Below are positions 10,684 through 21,811 of a stretch of 64,000 nt of DNA, in pieces. The DNA lies in NCBI GenBank assembly GCA_039621445.1, contig CP154956.1:15975508-16039507 (forward strand), given 5' to 3'. The stretch's first letter is position 1, and every line of letters starts with the position of its first letter. The DNA comes from Euglena gracilis. Lineage: Eukaryota; Euglenida; Euglenophyceae; Euglenales. Under the pieces are notes generated by a model. That model was not told the DNA's origin, ran no database searches, and saw nothing but the letters and a program-made list of their open reading frames with translations. The translations under genes and the position numbers were made by a program.

Positions 10684-11094
10684 CCCCCCTCCCCCCTGAA
10701 CCAAGGTCCCCTGGTACCAGGGGGGGGGGGGGGGGGCTGATTTTTAAGAAAATCGCACCTCATGGGGGGATATGCCGTGCAGGCTGAAATTTTTAGGCGA
10801 GTCCGACCCCCAGGCATTTTTGTCTTTTTAAAGACGTGCACACCTCTGGGGGGGGGGCTGAGTGCCCTGGGGGGGGGGGGTCGCGTTTTGGGTGAGTAGT
10901 TCCATAGCACACCCCCTGGCGCCAAAGAATGGGCTGAGCCCAAAAAATGGCCATTTTCCAGGGAAAGTTGGCTTTGCCGGTCGTCGCCAGGTCCAACCCA
11001 CCCCCCGGCCCTGGGGTGTTCCTTCTTTGGGCACACGTCACCCATCCTCCCCCCCCCCCCCGGGGGGTTGCTTAAAAGAATCCTGCTGATCCCA
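10684..11094. repeat. GC-hairpin repeat, probably a decayed family B-like MITE
   Basis: C-runs and G-runs in inverted order (near 10,719 and 11,050) surround mixed sequence. The right end, TTGCTTAAAAGAATCCTG, resembles the CTTAAGCAAAAGCCTG terminus of family B. No clear left terminus or target duplication is visible. Confidence 0.4.
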
Positions 11095-11337
11095 CTCCAG
11101 GGCGGGGTGGCTGGGAAGGTATTGGCCAAGCCTGGTTACGAAACGGCTCATTTTTAGCCCGATCCGCGGCCCAGCACGCACCCCCCATTGACTTCTAACC
11201 CACTTCCGTTTTGTGGTTCATCCGCAACTGTCTGCAGTGGGCCGCATAAATGTCATCTGCGGGCTTGGAATGCGATTCGTGCGATAAGCGCAACTTATTC
11301 TAGGAAGTCCAACGTTGGCCAGAAGGCTGACTCCCAT

Positions 11338-11690
11338 TTTGAGTAGATGAGCACGAGGTCTGAGGACACAGACCTCTGGGCTGATGAACAGATGGAGGTA
11401 GGAACTGATCACGGAGGTAGGCACGGAGGTAGGCACGGAGGTAGGCGCAGAGGTAGGAACTGATCACGGAGGTAGGCACGGAGGTAGGCACGGAGGTAGG
11501 CGCAGAGGTAGGAACTGATCACGGAGGTAGGCACGGCACGGAGGTAGGCACGGAGGTAGGCACGGAGGTAGGCGCAGAGGTAGGAACTGATCACGGAGGT
11601 AGGCACGGAGGTAGGACCTGATCACCCCGACCCCCCATCGGTCGTTTGGTCGGTCCCTGGAAAATTTCCGGGTGGGCATCATTTTCATTC
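11338..11690 (+). pseudogene. Chromovirus gag-protease junction fragment with expanded tandem repeat
   Basis: The first 70 bp match 57,297-57,366 closely, including the in-frame TAG (11,344-11,346), an 8-nt spacer, and a perfect 8-bp hairpin at 11,355-11,376. The last part (ctgatcaccccgacccccc, then tcggtccctggaaaattt) matches 57,364-57,420. Between them the single GGAGGTAGG of the parent has expanded into the tandem array listed at 11,395-11,625. Codons after the TAG keep the same protein reading (RSE, TDLWADEQMEVG). It is a non-functional remnant lying immediately before a host exon. Confidence 0.8.
11395..11625. repeat. Minisatellite, GGAGGTAGGCAC units
   Basis: About 17 units of GGAGGTAGGCAC with higher-order periodicity: blocks run through GGAGGTAGGCGCA and GAGGTAGGAACTGATCAC before restarting. 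It sits inside the retroelement fragment and ends about 80 bp before the exon at 11,709. Confidence 0.9.
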
Positions 11691-11708
11691 CCCCCCGAGT
11701 CTCGCCAG

Positions 11709-11851
11709 CGGGCGGTGGGCCACCCAATGGGGGGGCGGCGGGGCGGACCGATGCTGGCGTTGCGGGACGCGCTGATCGGCACGCTGGAGGACCGGCTGAG
11801 CGAGGAGCGCAAGGCGACGGCCCGCCTCCGCCAGGAGGGCGAGGCCCTGCG
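11709..11851 (+). CDS. Coiled-coil exon b
   Basis: Acceptor ctcgccag, donor gcg/gtgtgg. It reads ALRDALIGTLEDRLSEERKA and continues ARLRQEGEALR, a clear coiled coil. The first 14 codons are Gly/Arg-rich and include a G7 run. The entry phase (0) does not match the exit phase of exon a (2), so either an exon is missing between them or the G-run is miscounted by one base. It ends in phase 2, which fits the next exon exactly. Confidence 0.68.
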
Positions 11852-11859
11852 GTGTGGCC

Positions 11860-12424
11860 TCCCGACTGCGCTGGGCGGGAAATCACTTCTGTGCCGGGGC
11901 CGGCGGGGGTTCCGGCGGGTCTTGGTCCGCATCCGCACCCATCCCCCATCACGTGCATTTTGCCGTGTGATCTGAGTGCTTTGAATGTGAAAAGAAGAAA
12001 GAAAGAATACTGATTTTTTTTGACATGATGAGATCTATTTTCTGCGCACTGTCAATGCAAGTGTGCTTCTCCATGGCATCTTAACGGGAGGGGGCAGCTT
12101 TTTTTGCAGGTTTTTGCTGTTTGCATTTTTCTATTTTTTGAATTTTTGCAATTTTCTATGGTGCTTCTTGGAGAGGGAAAAGAAACTTCAAACAAGAAAT
12201 GTCGCGCAGCTTTTTGCAGTTTTTTTTCGCGCTCTTTTTTATATCCTCCGTTCAGACGTTTACGGGAGAATTGGCATTTCAAGTCTTTTTCAGCAGAATT
12301 TTGCACGTTTTGCACGTTTAAAGGAGTTTTAATTGGATGCAGCGTTGCGCGGTGTTTTTGCAGTGCGGTTTTCCACCCGCCTGCGGTTTTCCACCTGTGT
12401 GCATGGTCCCGGTTTGTCTCACAG
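11860..12424. other. Intron
   Basis: T-rich intron between coiled-coil exons b and c, with TTTTTGCA-type runs. Nothing else seen. Confidence 0.6.
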
Positions 12425-12534
12425 CACTGAGCTGCAGAGGCGGGAGGCCGCGGCGGAGGCGCAGCGCCTGCAGCAGGCCCAGGAGGCCCTGACCGTGCAG
12501 CAGCAGCTTCGCGAGGGCGAACAGCGAGCTGCAG
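12425..12534 (+). CDS. Coiled-coil exon c
   Basis: Acceptor gtctcacag, donor cag/gtctgg. One base completes the split codon from exon b (phase 2+1). Then TELQRREAAAEAQRLQQAQE and further Gln/Glu/Leu heptads follow. It ends in phase 1, which fits the two bases that open exon d. The agreement of phases across b, c and d is good evidence that they are spliced together. Confidence 0.8.
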
Positions 12535-13091
12535 GTCTGGCTGTGGTTGGGGGAGGCCGCGGTCATCGCCCGGTGGCACACCTGGAAGTGCCAAACTGCC
12601 GCCGTGCCAAGAGTCATGTATCACAGGCAGGGACCCTGTGTGTCGACACCTCTTTCGTCCCAGAAAAAGGCATTCTTCGAGATGTGGAGTTAGATTCAGT
12701 TGGCGGCGTAGTTGGGTGTACGTTTTGGCTGGTTTACGTTATTACCGTTTGTTGTTTATTGACACCCATCCCCACAGTGCAGTGAGTAAGCAGTCACCTC
12801 CAATGGCAAAACCCCAAATAATCCCCAGAAGAAGAAACATCCCGTGAAAGGCATCTCGCAAATGCAAATTTCGAAGAGCAGCAACCCCACCAGAATTCTC
12901 CTGGCTTTGGAACCCAAATAATGCACCATCCAGGTAAGGCGTGAATTTCGATCGGGGGGGTTGCCTTTCCTGCGCTGGGTCCCCCTCCCGATGTCCCAGC
13001 GTGCCATCGACAGTATTTCTGTCACTGGCCCATTTCCGGGACATCGTGTCTTGGGACACGGGGAGCGGGCGTATTGTCCGTGCCTTGCCAC

Positions 13092-13603
13092 CAAGCACCT
13101 ATAGCTAAAATGGCCTAAAATGGCCTAAAATGGCCTAAAATGACTTTTTGACCCCCTATAGGTGGGGGTCCCTAAAATGGCCTAAAATGGCCTAAAATGG
13201 CCTAAAAATGGCCTAAAATGGCCTAAAAATGGCCTAAAATGGCCTAAAATGACCTAAAATGGCCTAAAAATGGCCTAAAATGGCCTAAAATGGCCTAAAA
13301 TGGCCTAAAATGGCCTAAAATGGCCTGAAATGGCCTAAAATGGCCTAAAATGGCCTAAAATGGCCTAAAATGGCCTAAAATGGCCTAAAATGGCCTAAAA
13401 TGGCCTGAAATGGCCTAAAATGGCCTAAAATGGCCTAAAATGGCCTGAAATGGCCTGAAATGGCCTGAAATGGCCTAAAAATGGCCTAAAAATGGCCTAA
13501 AATGGCCTAAAATCGTCCAAAATGACTTTTTGGCCCCCTATAGGTGGGGGTCCCTAAAATGGCCTAAAATGAGGAAATTTTTGGGCTTGACTATCGGTGC
13601 CTG
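13092..13603. mobile_element. hAT-like element packed with TGGCCTAAAA repeats
   Basis: A 512-bp element starting CAAGCACCTATAG and ending CTATCGGTGCCTG (inverted, two mismatches). A perfect 8-bp duplication, cttgccac, lies at 13,084-13,091 and 13,604-13,611. Nearly the whole inside is a tandem array of TGGCCTAAAA (about 40 units with TGGCCTGAAA variants), bracketed by copies of a CCCCTATAGGTGGGGG palindrome. A 3' fragment of the same family ends at 32,388 with CTATAGGTGCTTG. Confidence 0.83.
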
Positions 13604-13642
13604 CTTGCCACCTCCTCCTTCCCCCTCCCCCCCCCCCCGCAG

Positions 13643-13779
13643 CGCAGGGCACAGAGCTGGAGCGGCAGCAGCGTGCGGCGGAGCGCCTGCAGGCGGAGCT
13701 GCAGGACGCCCGGGCGCTGCTGCAGCGAACCGAGGCCGAGCGGGCTGACCTGCAGGGCCAGTGCCAGGCGCTGAGGACG
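13643..13779 (+). CDS. Coiled-coil exon d
   Basis: Acceptor cccgcag after a C-run, donor acg/gtgcgc. Two bases complete the codon from exon c, then QGTELERQQRAAERLQAEL and a further 25 or so heptad-like residues. It ends in phase 0. The hAT-like element at 13,092-13,603 ends only 40 bp upstream, so the pyrimidine tract lies between the target duplication and the exon. Confidence 0.82.
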
Positions 13780-14148
13780 GTGCGCCCCTGATAAACGCCC
13801 CAACCCCCGCATACGCATCGCTGTATACCGACGACCTCAGGAGGAAAGCCCACGGGTGTCACTCTGACAGCCGGAGCCCTCATCAAGGCTGTGCAGTTCC
13901 CGAATTTGATGTGCTGTTCAAGTTGTGCTCCTCGGAGCTACCTGAGCCTGGCAACATGTGTCATCATTCTCGTAGATAAGTGCCCGGTCTTGTAATGCAT
14001 CTGATACAGTGTCAGTGGCAGATTCAAAACCAAGATTTGCATGTGATGTGAGAATGCTCCGTTTCGACTTGCAGTTTTTATGTCGATTGTTGTTATTCGA
14101 CAGTTGAAACGAGTGGGGCTCCTCGTTGCCCGCTAACGTTTGCTGCAG

Positions 14149-14214
14149 CAAGCAGACATTGCCGCCAAGACCAAAGGTGAGCTACAAGCCCTGACCCAGA
14201 AGTTGAAAGCGGAG
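14149..14214 (+). CDS. Coiled-coil exon e
   Basis: A 66-nt, phase 0/0 exon: QADIAAKTKGELQALTQKLK and two more residues, acceptor ttgctgcag, donor gag/gtgtgc. It fits the phase of exon d and of exon f. It is less GC-rich than its neighbours. Confidence 0.72.
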
Positions 14215-14576
14215 GTGTGCCGGGTAATGACAGGGGGGAATGGCTCGAGCTTGGGCGTGTCACACAATCTACCCGCACGTTCGCTGGACGTTGGCTTTGT
14301 CCCCGTCCCCCATCCCCTTCGTCCCACATGTCAACTTCGACGCAGTGAAAGAATCGTGTGCGTGCATTTCCCCCCGCCCCCTTGTGCTCTCCCATTCTGA
14401 GGCTTCCTTGCTTTTTCGATAAAGGAAAGCAGTTTTCATTGAACAGTTTGAAACCTCTCGTCGTGTATATCGCTTTCACGGGTACGGCAGCTGGTTCTGT
14501 TATTTCGGCTCTGAAGGGGTTTATTGTCTGGGTTTATGTTTGGGTAACCTCACGCACACACATGCACACACATATG

Positions 14577-15732
14577 TACAGTAGGGAAACTAAGTAGTGG
14601 GACACCTGAGAATGGGTCATACCCAACCCCCAGCTCCAAAGCCTCTGCCAGCCCATGGGGTGTGGTGATGGTGTGTGCACACTGGCACGGCCCTGCCCCA
14701 CGCAGCAGTGCCCCAGCCAGCTCTGCTGCAGCACGCGGTGCAAAATTCAGGCCAATATCACGCGAGCAGGTTTTTTCCATTTTCTGACCCCTTTTGGACT
14801 GCGAAGCAAACCCAGCCTCAGGTAAGGGGACGACACTGCACTGAGTGGTATTGGACCCCAATTTTGAAGCCGCAGCAGCCCCCCCCCCCCCCCGGGGGGG
14901 GGTGCTGCTAGCCCTAGCTAGCCAGCCCCTTTTTGGGGATCCAGCCCAAAATTTTTCGGCGCAAAGCGCCGAAATTTTTTGAAAAACTGTGTTCAAAAGC
15001 GGCCAAAAATGGGATTCGGGGGGCGTTTGGGCCATTTTTGGGGGGTTTCAGATGCATCATTTTTTCAAAACTGTGTTCTGCAGGACATTTTTGGGCATTT
15101 TTCCGATTTCAGTCCAGCTCGCCCCGGTTCGGGTCCAGCCGGGGTCCAGCCCCCCCCCCCAGGGGGGGGGGGTAGCCAGCCCAAATTTCTAGCCAGCCCA
15201 AATTTCTAGCCCTAGCCCAGCACCCCCCCCCCCCGGGGTCCTTAAAGAGATGTATGATTGGACCCCAATTTTGAACAATGCAAGTTAACAACCCCTGTCA
15301 ACGTGGGCTGATGGTGCGATGGCCCCGACATGACGACCAATTTGGCAAAAATTTCCATTTTTTGCCTCTTTTTGCCGGCATGTCGAGGCCATCGCCCCAT
15401 CAGCCCACGTTGACAGGGGTTGTTAACTTGCATTGTTCAAAATTGGGGTCCAATGCCACTCAGTGCAGTGTCGTCCCCTTACCTGAGGCTGGGTTTGCTT
15501 CGCAGTCCAAAAGGGGTCAGAAAATGGAAAAGACCTGCTCGCATAGTATTGGGCTGAATTTTGCACCACGTGCTGCAGCAGAGCTGGCTGGGGCACTGCT
15601 ACGTGGGGCAGGGCCGTGCCAGTGTGCACACGCCATCACCACACCCCATGGGCTGGCAGAGGCTTTGGAGCTGGGGATTGGGTATGACCCACAAAATTCT
15701 CAGGTGTCCCACTACTTAGTTCCCCTACTGTA
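14577..15732. mobile_element. Foldback element with TA ends (Tc1/mariner-like), with a nested GC repeat
   Basis: The left arm starts TA-CAGTAGGGAAACTAAGTAG and the right arm ends in its inverse, CTACTTAGTTCCCCTACTG-TA. The arms (about 14,577-14,868 and 15,445-15,732) pair for about 290 bp with scattered mismatches. The centre (about 15,257-15,455) is itself a long palindrome. Between the left arm and the centre lies a C/G-run hairpin block (about 14,876-15,245) with a family B-like CCTTAAAG end. The 19-bp word attggaccccaattttgaa occurs on both sides of that block. TA flanks and CAGT ends are typical of Tc1/mariner; no transposase is present. Confidence 0.72.
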
Positions 15733-15774
15733 TAAATGCAGCGTTCCAAAAAAGATTTTATGCCCCCTTGAGTT

Positions 15775-16035
15775 TTGCTGTTGGGTGCTCAAGAGCCTGT
15801 GAAGCCCATGGGCTGTGGTGATGGTGTGTACACACTAGCACGGCCCTGCACCACACCGCAGCATCCCTGCCAGTTCGCCACAGGGTGTATGGGAGATTTT
15901 TTGATTGGTGACCTTTTTTGTTTGCCATTCAAGCCTCAGCCCAGGCAAGGGCCGGGGTGGGTCTTTTGGTCCCAGCTTTGGACAGGACATGATGGCAAGT
16001 TCTGTCAACGCCGGCTGTGGAGGCAGTGATTTGGT
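15775..16035. repeat. Diverged copy of the foldback arm
   Basis: Words such as gcccatgggctgtggtgatggtgtgta and cacggccctg are shared with the arms of the adjacent foldback element, but the ends are missing. Confidence 0.55.
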
Positions 16036-16309
16036 GGTACATGTGTGTCTATGTATAATATATACAGATATACAGATATACAGATATACAGGCATGTAAA
16101 TATGTATGGCACATTTACATGTATACATATACACACATGCATACGTACATATACACAATGTACTTACAATACTTAAATTTATATATATATGTATGTGTGT
16201 GTGTGTTCATAAGTGCATATTTGCATGTACGAACATAAACGTATGTACATATATGTATATGTATTGAGTTTTCAAGTTTCCAATTTCTTTATATCATACC
16301 TCCCCACAG

Positions 16310-16476
16310 GTGGCGCGCAAGGAGCAGGAGCTTGCCCGGGCGGGCGAGGCGGAGGCGCTGGCGCGCCGGGAGGTGGCCACGCGGTGCGCCCGGCTGGCGG
16401 AGCTGGCGGACCTCGCCGCGCTGGAGCGCCAACGCTGCGACCGCGCGGAGGCCGAGGTGGCCGCCGGGCAGAAGAG
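16310..16476 (+). CDS. Coiled-coil exon f
   Basis: Acceptor ctccccacag, donor gag/gttgac. Fifty-five codons starting VARKEQELARAGEAEALARR, very Ala/Glu/Arg-rich, with LAELADLAALERQRCDRAEA further on. Phase 0 in, phase 2 out. It fits exon e before it and exon g after it. Confidence 0.8.
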
Positions 16477-16568
16477 GTTGACCGCTTTGTGTGACACAAC
16501 TCGCATCACAGCTCACAAAGCTTGAAATGGGAAACCTGAAAACTCAAAACATACATATCATGTATCAT

Positions 16569-16713
<145 letters not shown>

Positions 16714-16904
16714 AGTTTGGTTTTCTGGGAAATTTTACAAAATCACGATGTATAGAATTTGATTTTGAAATCACGGCAATTTGGGAATGCAACAAACTTC
16801 AGCTGGATTGACGGTCGTCCTAATTGTCATTATCTTCAAAATCTTAACCGACGCTGCATATGCAAATGGCCATTAAACTCCCTCAAACCCCCATTTTTCA
16901 CACC

Positions 16905-17285
16905 TTCCAAAAAATCAACATTTTCTCAAAATTTTGAATTTGAGAGGATTTTGAAGCAAAAAAAAATGCCATTGAAAATCCAACAAATTTGACAGAGGAA
17001 AAGTGTCAGTAAAATTTGATTGTGCCAAATTTGGTCCACTTTTTTGACCTTCGTTATTTTCCACCCCCCCCCCTAAAACTACCAAATTTAACCCTGAAAT
17101 CTTTGAGTTTTTTTTTTTGTCAAAATCAACGTTTCTCAAAATTTTAATTTTGAGAGATTTTGGAAGCAAAAAAATGCCACTGAAAATCCAAAAAACTTCC
17201 AAGGGAAAAACTGTCAATAAAAGTTGACTGTTCCAAAATTTGGTCCCATTTTTTTGACCTGCATTTTTTGACCCCCCTCCTAAAA
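16905..17285. repeat. Two tandem copies of a roughly 210-bp unit
   Basis: Both copies contain atcaac(a/g)ttt-ctcaaaatttt, then gaagcaaaaaaa-tgccactgaaaatcc, then tttggtcc-tttttttgacct and a C-run. No coding signal. Confidence 0.7.
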
Positions 17286-17436
17286 ACTAACAATTTTCAT
17301 CCCTAAAATTTTGGTGATTTTTTTTGGGAAAATTTAATTTTCCATCAAAAAACCAACCATGCATTTTGGGTTCATTTTTCAACGTAATTTCCCCTGCCAA
17401 AATCCCCTTTTTCTTAATTTTTGGTTGAAGTGTATG

Positions 17437-17880
17437 GGGACAGGATTTTTTTTTGCCTAAGGACCGCCCTGGCACGGGTTGCCGCATTGCGGGTCTGCAA
17501 ATCCGCGATTGCGGTTCGGATATCCACTGTGTCATTTTGCCACTGTTGTTGCAAATTCTCAATCCTACTTTGCGATATTCGAGATTTTGGGTGTGAAAGC
17601 ATGCAAATTCAGCAGGAATTTCTCCACAATGGCAAGGTTTCTGATCCAAACGAGAAAGTCTTTCTTCCAACTGCTGCACATAAGTGCGGGGACCAAACCT
17701 TTCGCGTGCTTGGGCAAAAAAGTGGGAAAAACTCGCGGAATCACCGCTCAATTGGAGAACGCACTGTTTCGCTTGAAATGCTGTGGCAAGTGTGGAAAAC
17801 TGCTCCAGCGTAGTAAATTGTCCCAAATCGGGATTTTTTTGTTGTTCATGCAACTTTTGCTGCCATTGCACTTTTGAGCA
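17437..17880 (-). pseudogene. Reverse-strand fragment of a chromovirus gag
   Basis: On the minus strand the translation contains RTYVQQLEERLSRLDQKPCHC, matching HTYVRQLEERLSRLEQKTCYC in the gag at about 54,475-54,540. The flanking residues are also alignable (a Gln/Phe-rich stretch and FFAQARERF against FQSQANENF). The piece is truncated, and its left side is cut by the 3' end of a family D element (CCTAAGGACCGCCCTG, ending 17,473). It is a dead copy of a relative of the element at 53-62 kb. Confidence 0.75.
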
Positions 17881-18119
17881 ATTTGGGTTGACTCCTCTAA
17901 GAATGTCTCAAGTAATTCAAATCAAGAAAGATGTGGTTGCAAGTTTTGCTTATTCTGGCCGTGTGTCACAGCTTTTGGTGAACCGAGGCCAACCGAACTA
18001 TGCCAGAAACCTTGGCAAACAATCCGGTTTTCATATTGTTTGTTCACAACCGCTTCTGCATTGACTGGTTTTATGCGGGGTTTCAGACTTGCCATTATTT
18101 GTTTGGTGCAAGAAAAAAA

Positions 18120-18240
18120 ATTCCCAGGGAAAATTTTTAAGGTTTTTTAAGGTCATCACGGGGAAGAAAAATTTCCCCGGGGTGATTTTTTTAAGGTTTT
18201 TTAAGGTTTTTTAAGGCGCCTTAAAAAATAATAATGCCTG
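18120..18240. repeat. TTTTAAGG repeat block with hAT-like end
   Basis: TTTTTTAAGG units ending in AAGGCGCCTTAAAAAATAAT and then AATGCCTG, whose inverse begins CAGGCATT. The same right end occurs at 35,158-35,184. Confidence 0.5.
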
Positions 18241-18424
18241 ATGGCAACCTCACCAAGTTCAAGGCGACGTTGCCAAATGAAATTCACCCCTGTTGACCCA
18301 GTTGACCCAGTTTGTTTTCATGCGCTGTTTATGTCGTGTGTTATGTTTTTTCTGTCTCTTTTGGTTTATTTATCCCCCCTTTCTACCCAATTGTTTTATG
18401 TTGCAATCGCATCTTTGTTCTCAG

Positions 18425-18487
18425 GGAGTCAGCTTTATTGCAAAAGCTGCACACCACAGAAGAGCAACTTCGACAGCATGAACCCAG
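18425..18487 (+). CDS. Coiled-coil exon g
   Basis: A 63-nt exon, acceptor tgttctcag, donor cag/gtgctt. One base completes the codon from exon f (AG+G), then ESALLQKLHTTEEQLRQHEP. The exit phase is 2. The next recognisable exon (18,901) enters in phase 0, so a small exon may be missing between them. Confidence 0.7.
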
Positions 18488-18900
18488 GTGCTTGCCTCCG
18501 ACGCCCTCCCACCTGGACCTGATATTTGCCTCCAGTCTGGCTCTGTTTTAACCCCTCTTTGGATTGGAGAATGGTGGTGGGGGTGGTTCGCCCGTTTTTT
18601 TTCTGTTTTTTTATTGTATTTGTGTATGGATTGTGTGCAAACGTGGTGATTTGCACACAGGTGTTTATCCATTTTCATTTTTTGCCGATTCTCAGCTGAT
18701 CCTGTTTTCCCAACGCAGAATCCTCCAACGCACCAACCCCCACCCCAGCCAACAGAAGCAACCCCGTTGTTGTATTTTTTTTGGGTTCCGCCCAAAGAGT
18801 TGATTGCCTGCGGTGGGGGGGGGGGGCGTACCCCACCTGGCAGTCGGGGGCATTCGGACTTCGGGGGAACTGCCGGCGCCTGCCGGGGGCATTCCTGAAG

Positions 18901-18978
18901 GCGGCGATGCAGAACGCCACAGAGCTGGACGGCCGGCTGCAGGACCTGCAGGCGGAGCGGCTCGCGGACGTGAAGAAG
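18901..18978 (+). CDS. Coiled-coil exon h
   Basis: It reads AAMQNATELDGRLQDLQAER and on to DVKK, with donor aag/gtccgg. The acceptor taken is ttcctgaag at 18,900. An alternative acceptor, acctggcag at 18,843, in the same phase would add 19 codons. Exits in phase 0. Confidence 0.65.
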
Positions 18979-19426
18979 GTCCGGCCCCTTCCAGGGGTAA
19001 CCACGGAAAAATCGGTGAAATTGAAGTGGTGAGCTGGCAGTAAAATATGGTGAATTTTGAAGCGGCAAAGTTGCTCGACGTTGGACCATTTGGGTTGGTT
19101 TTGCACGCTATTTGCAGGGTTTTTAAAAGTTTGGACCCGGGAGGAAGGGAGAGGGAGGGGGGTCAGGCAGAGTGGGTACCCCTCTGAATGGGGAAATTTC
19201 CCTCTTTTTTTATCTCTCAATTTTTAACGCCAAAATGGGTCCCCGTGCACCCCGCTCTTTTTGAAAAAAGAAAACTGATTGTACGTATTTTCTGTTTTCG
19301 ACAAAAACGTGCCTCAGGAAAACTTCAATTTTTAAAGTCTGCCTTTGTCTTTTTTCCTTGGGGTTCCCTTACGCCACTCTTGAACTCACGACCCCTGCAC
19401 ACACTTCGTCCGCCGTGTGTTTCCAG

Positions 19427-19502
19427 GAAAGCGAATTCGAGTTCGTCATTCAGTCGCGATCGGAGCTGGTCAAGCAGATTTGGGATTTGTTTTGTGGCAT
19501 CG
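19427..19502 (+). CDS. Exon i of the coiled-coil gene
   Basis: Acceptor gtttccag, donor tcg/gtgtgt. Phase 0 in fits exon h, phase 1 out fits exon j. It reads ESEFEFVIQSRSELVKQIWD and ends in a Phe/Cys/Gly stretch, less coiled-coil-like than the exons before. Confidence 0.62.
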
Positions 19503-20180
19503 GTGTGTCTCTGCTCAGAAGGGTTCTTCCCGCCAGCGTTAATCCCCTCTATCATTATCATTACCACTATCTCACCAAGCAGCAGGACCCAGGGAACAGG
19601 TTAATAGGAAAAAGAGGTCAGCCCTTCAGCCAAAAGAAATGCTGAATTTTTTGGAGGGAAGTGCTCGAAAATGATGGGGATTGATAATTAAGCCTGTTTT
19701 TTTTGCGGAAACAAGGCTGCTTTATTCCGCCGAATTTGTTTTTCTGTTTTTTTGGGGTTGGACACCAACCCAGTCCAGCCCGGCAAACACCTCCCTCCCC
19801 CCCCCCCGCCTGAATCAAATTGTTTCTGGGGTCTTTGATTATCTTGTGCAATCGTTCGGTATGAAACCATTTCCCCCCCTTTTTTCAATGCGATTGAATT
19901 GCAAAAACACCAGAAGTTCATCAGACTGCTGGGATCTCAGGCCTGAACACCTCGTGAAAATTCTGGACAAAGACTTACGAAGTGGGGTCCCCAAAATATT
20001 TTTATCAATTTCGTGATTTGTATGTGTGTATGCCAGATGGATAATGCGCCGGATTGGTCGTCAGGCGTATGCAGACAGGCTCCTCATCCCGACCTCATCT
20101 TCGGAACGAGAATTCATGGCTGCGCTCTGTGTGGCGCCCTCCCCCACCCCATACCACTTGGGGGGGGGGGGGGACCGCAG

Positions 20181-20279
20181 GGGACGCCAAGAAACAGTAC
20201 CGGCAGCTGCTGGCGTGCCCCTCCCTGCGGGCACTAACGCAGCCGCGCGACCAGCAGCGGCTGGAGGCAGTGATGACCG
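20181..20279 (+). CDS. Exon j of the coiled-coil gene
   Basis: Acceptor accgcag directly after a G-run. Two bases complete the codon from exon i, then DAKKQYRQLLACPSLRALTQ and on to QQRLEAVMTG. I end it at the GTGCGC donor (20,280), because phase 1 then fits exon k. If that donor is not used, the frame runs to a TGA at 20,321-20,323 and the gene would end here. The choice depends on transcript data. Confidence 0.6.
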
Positions 20280-20323
20280 GTGCGCTGCGAGAGCCCCTCG
20301 GCCAGCGGGGGGGGGGAGGCTGA

Positions 20324-21811
20324 AATGAAGCAGCCCCCCCCCCAAGAATCAGCATCTCATAATCCAAGTGTGGAATAAAAAGAAGGAAAATGATTGCAAG
20401 CTGTATTTGGTTTTTTTCCCCGCGGGGTTTGTGTCTTTTTTTGTTGGTGTTGTTTTGCCCCACACCACCCCACGCAAGCGCATCTGTCCAGAACGGCTGA
20501 GAAATGGCCCGAGCCTAAAAAAAAATGAATGGCTTTTGGCCTTCTCTGTTGATCTTTCTCCGACAGGCAGACAGAGAGACAGACAGCCAGCATCTTCTTT
20601 TCCAGTCATCGCTGCCGAAGCCATCCATTGATCCGTTTCACATTTCTTTCAAAGGAACCTACAATGCATAACAGTTTGTGTGCATGTGATTACTCCACAC
20701 GCAAACAGACACACACAAACTCACAAAGAATATCCGTACACACTCAGCAAAGAAGTTCTTCTGCCAGCCGCTTTACCAACTCTCGTTGTTGAAGTTTTTT
20801 TCACACTTTTCTTAAAATCATCATTTCCCAGCAGAAATTGCAGCAAAGGCGTTTTTTGCATGAGAGTATTTCTGAATCTGGTCTGACATTTTCTGGATTG
20901 TGCATTTATTTTGTTTTCAGATGAGCACACTCCTGGCATCACAGCTTGTCTATTTTGCTGGAGGGATCCCGGTTGGATGTCCGGCGAACCAGCATTTATC
21001 CAGCTTCAAACAACCTTCCATCGCTAATTTTTTACGCTTGCCGAAGAAATGTTGGACAACCCGGGGACTTTAAGAAAACCTGCATGGGTTCTTCGCAATT
21101 TTTTAAAAGAACACGACTGACTGGCTTTTTAAAAAAAAATATAATGGTATAATGGTTGCACATCCTCCCCCTGCTGGCCCAGCACTGTGTGTCAAGATTG
21201 CTTCTTTCGCAGCATTGCTAACTGGGGAGTTAGGTTTCGCCAAGCTAACCTGTTTTTGAAACACTCATTCTTGACTCAGGACTCACCGCCGCCAAGGATC
21301 GAAACCGGCGAATCATCTGCAATTATTTCACCGAGGTCGAGAAGTTTCACGTTGGTGTGTGACATTGTTGGCCTCCTCGCAGGTTATGTCCACAAGACCA
21401 TACAGCAGTCGAAGCTTTGAACTTTTCGCCACTCTCTTAAACCCCCCCCCCCAAATAACACACCCCCCCATCAGGGGCCGATTTCGAGCGCCCAAATAAC
21501 ACACCCCCCTGTTTTCCTTTGGTTTTCCATGTAAAAATAACACACACCCCCAAATAACACCCCCCCCCTGGGGCCCCAGCTCGGGTGCCCAAATAACACA
21601 CCGGGGGGGGGTTATTTGGGGGGGGGGGTAATTAAAGAATTAAAAAATTCATTTTTTTAAGAAATTTGCCATTCTCTTAATTAAAAAATTAAAAAATAAC
21701 AGATTTTGAAAATATTTTGCCACTCTCTAAAATAAAAAAACTAAAAAAGTAAAAATTCTTAAAAGTTTTGTGTTTGTAATCTCCCTTTGCGCCCCCCCCC
21801 CGTGCCCGCAG
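20324..21811. other. Intron-like stretch
   Basis: AT-rich to about 21,420. From 21,427 to 21,640 come C-runs alternating with AAATAACACACC words, with a G-run/GTTATTTG inverse near 21,604-21,630 that could form a hairpin. No exon seen. Confidence 0.5.

Noticed and set aside
13100-13570. Regular TGGCCTAAAA repeats resembling a CRISPR-like array
   Set aside because: Units are contiguous with no unique spacers, and the array lies inside a transposon in a eukaryotic intron.
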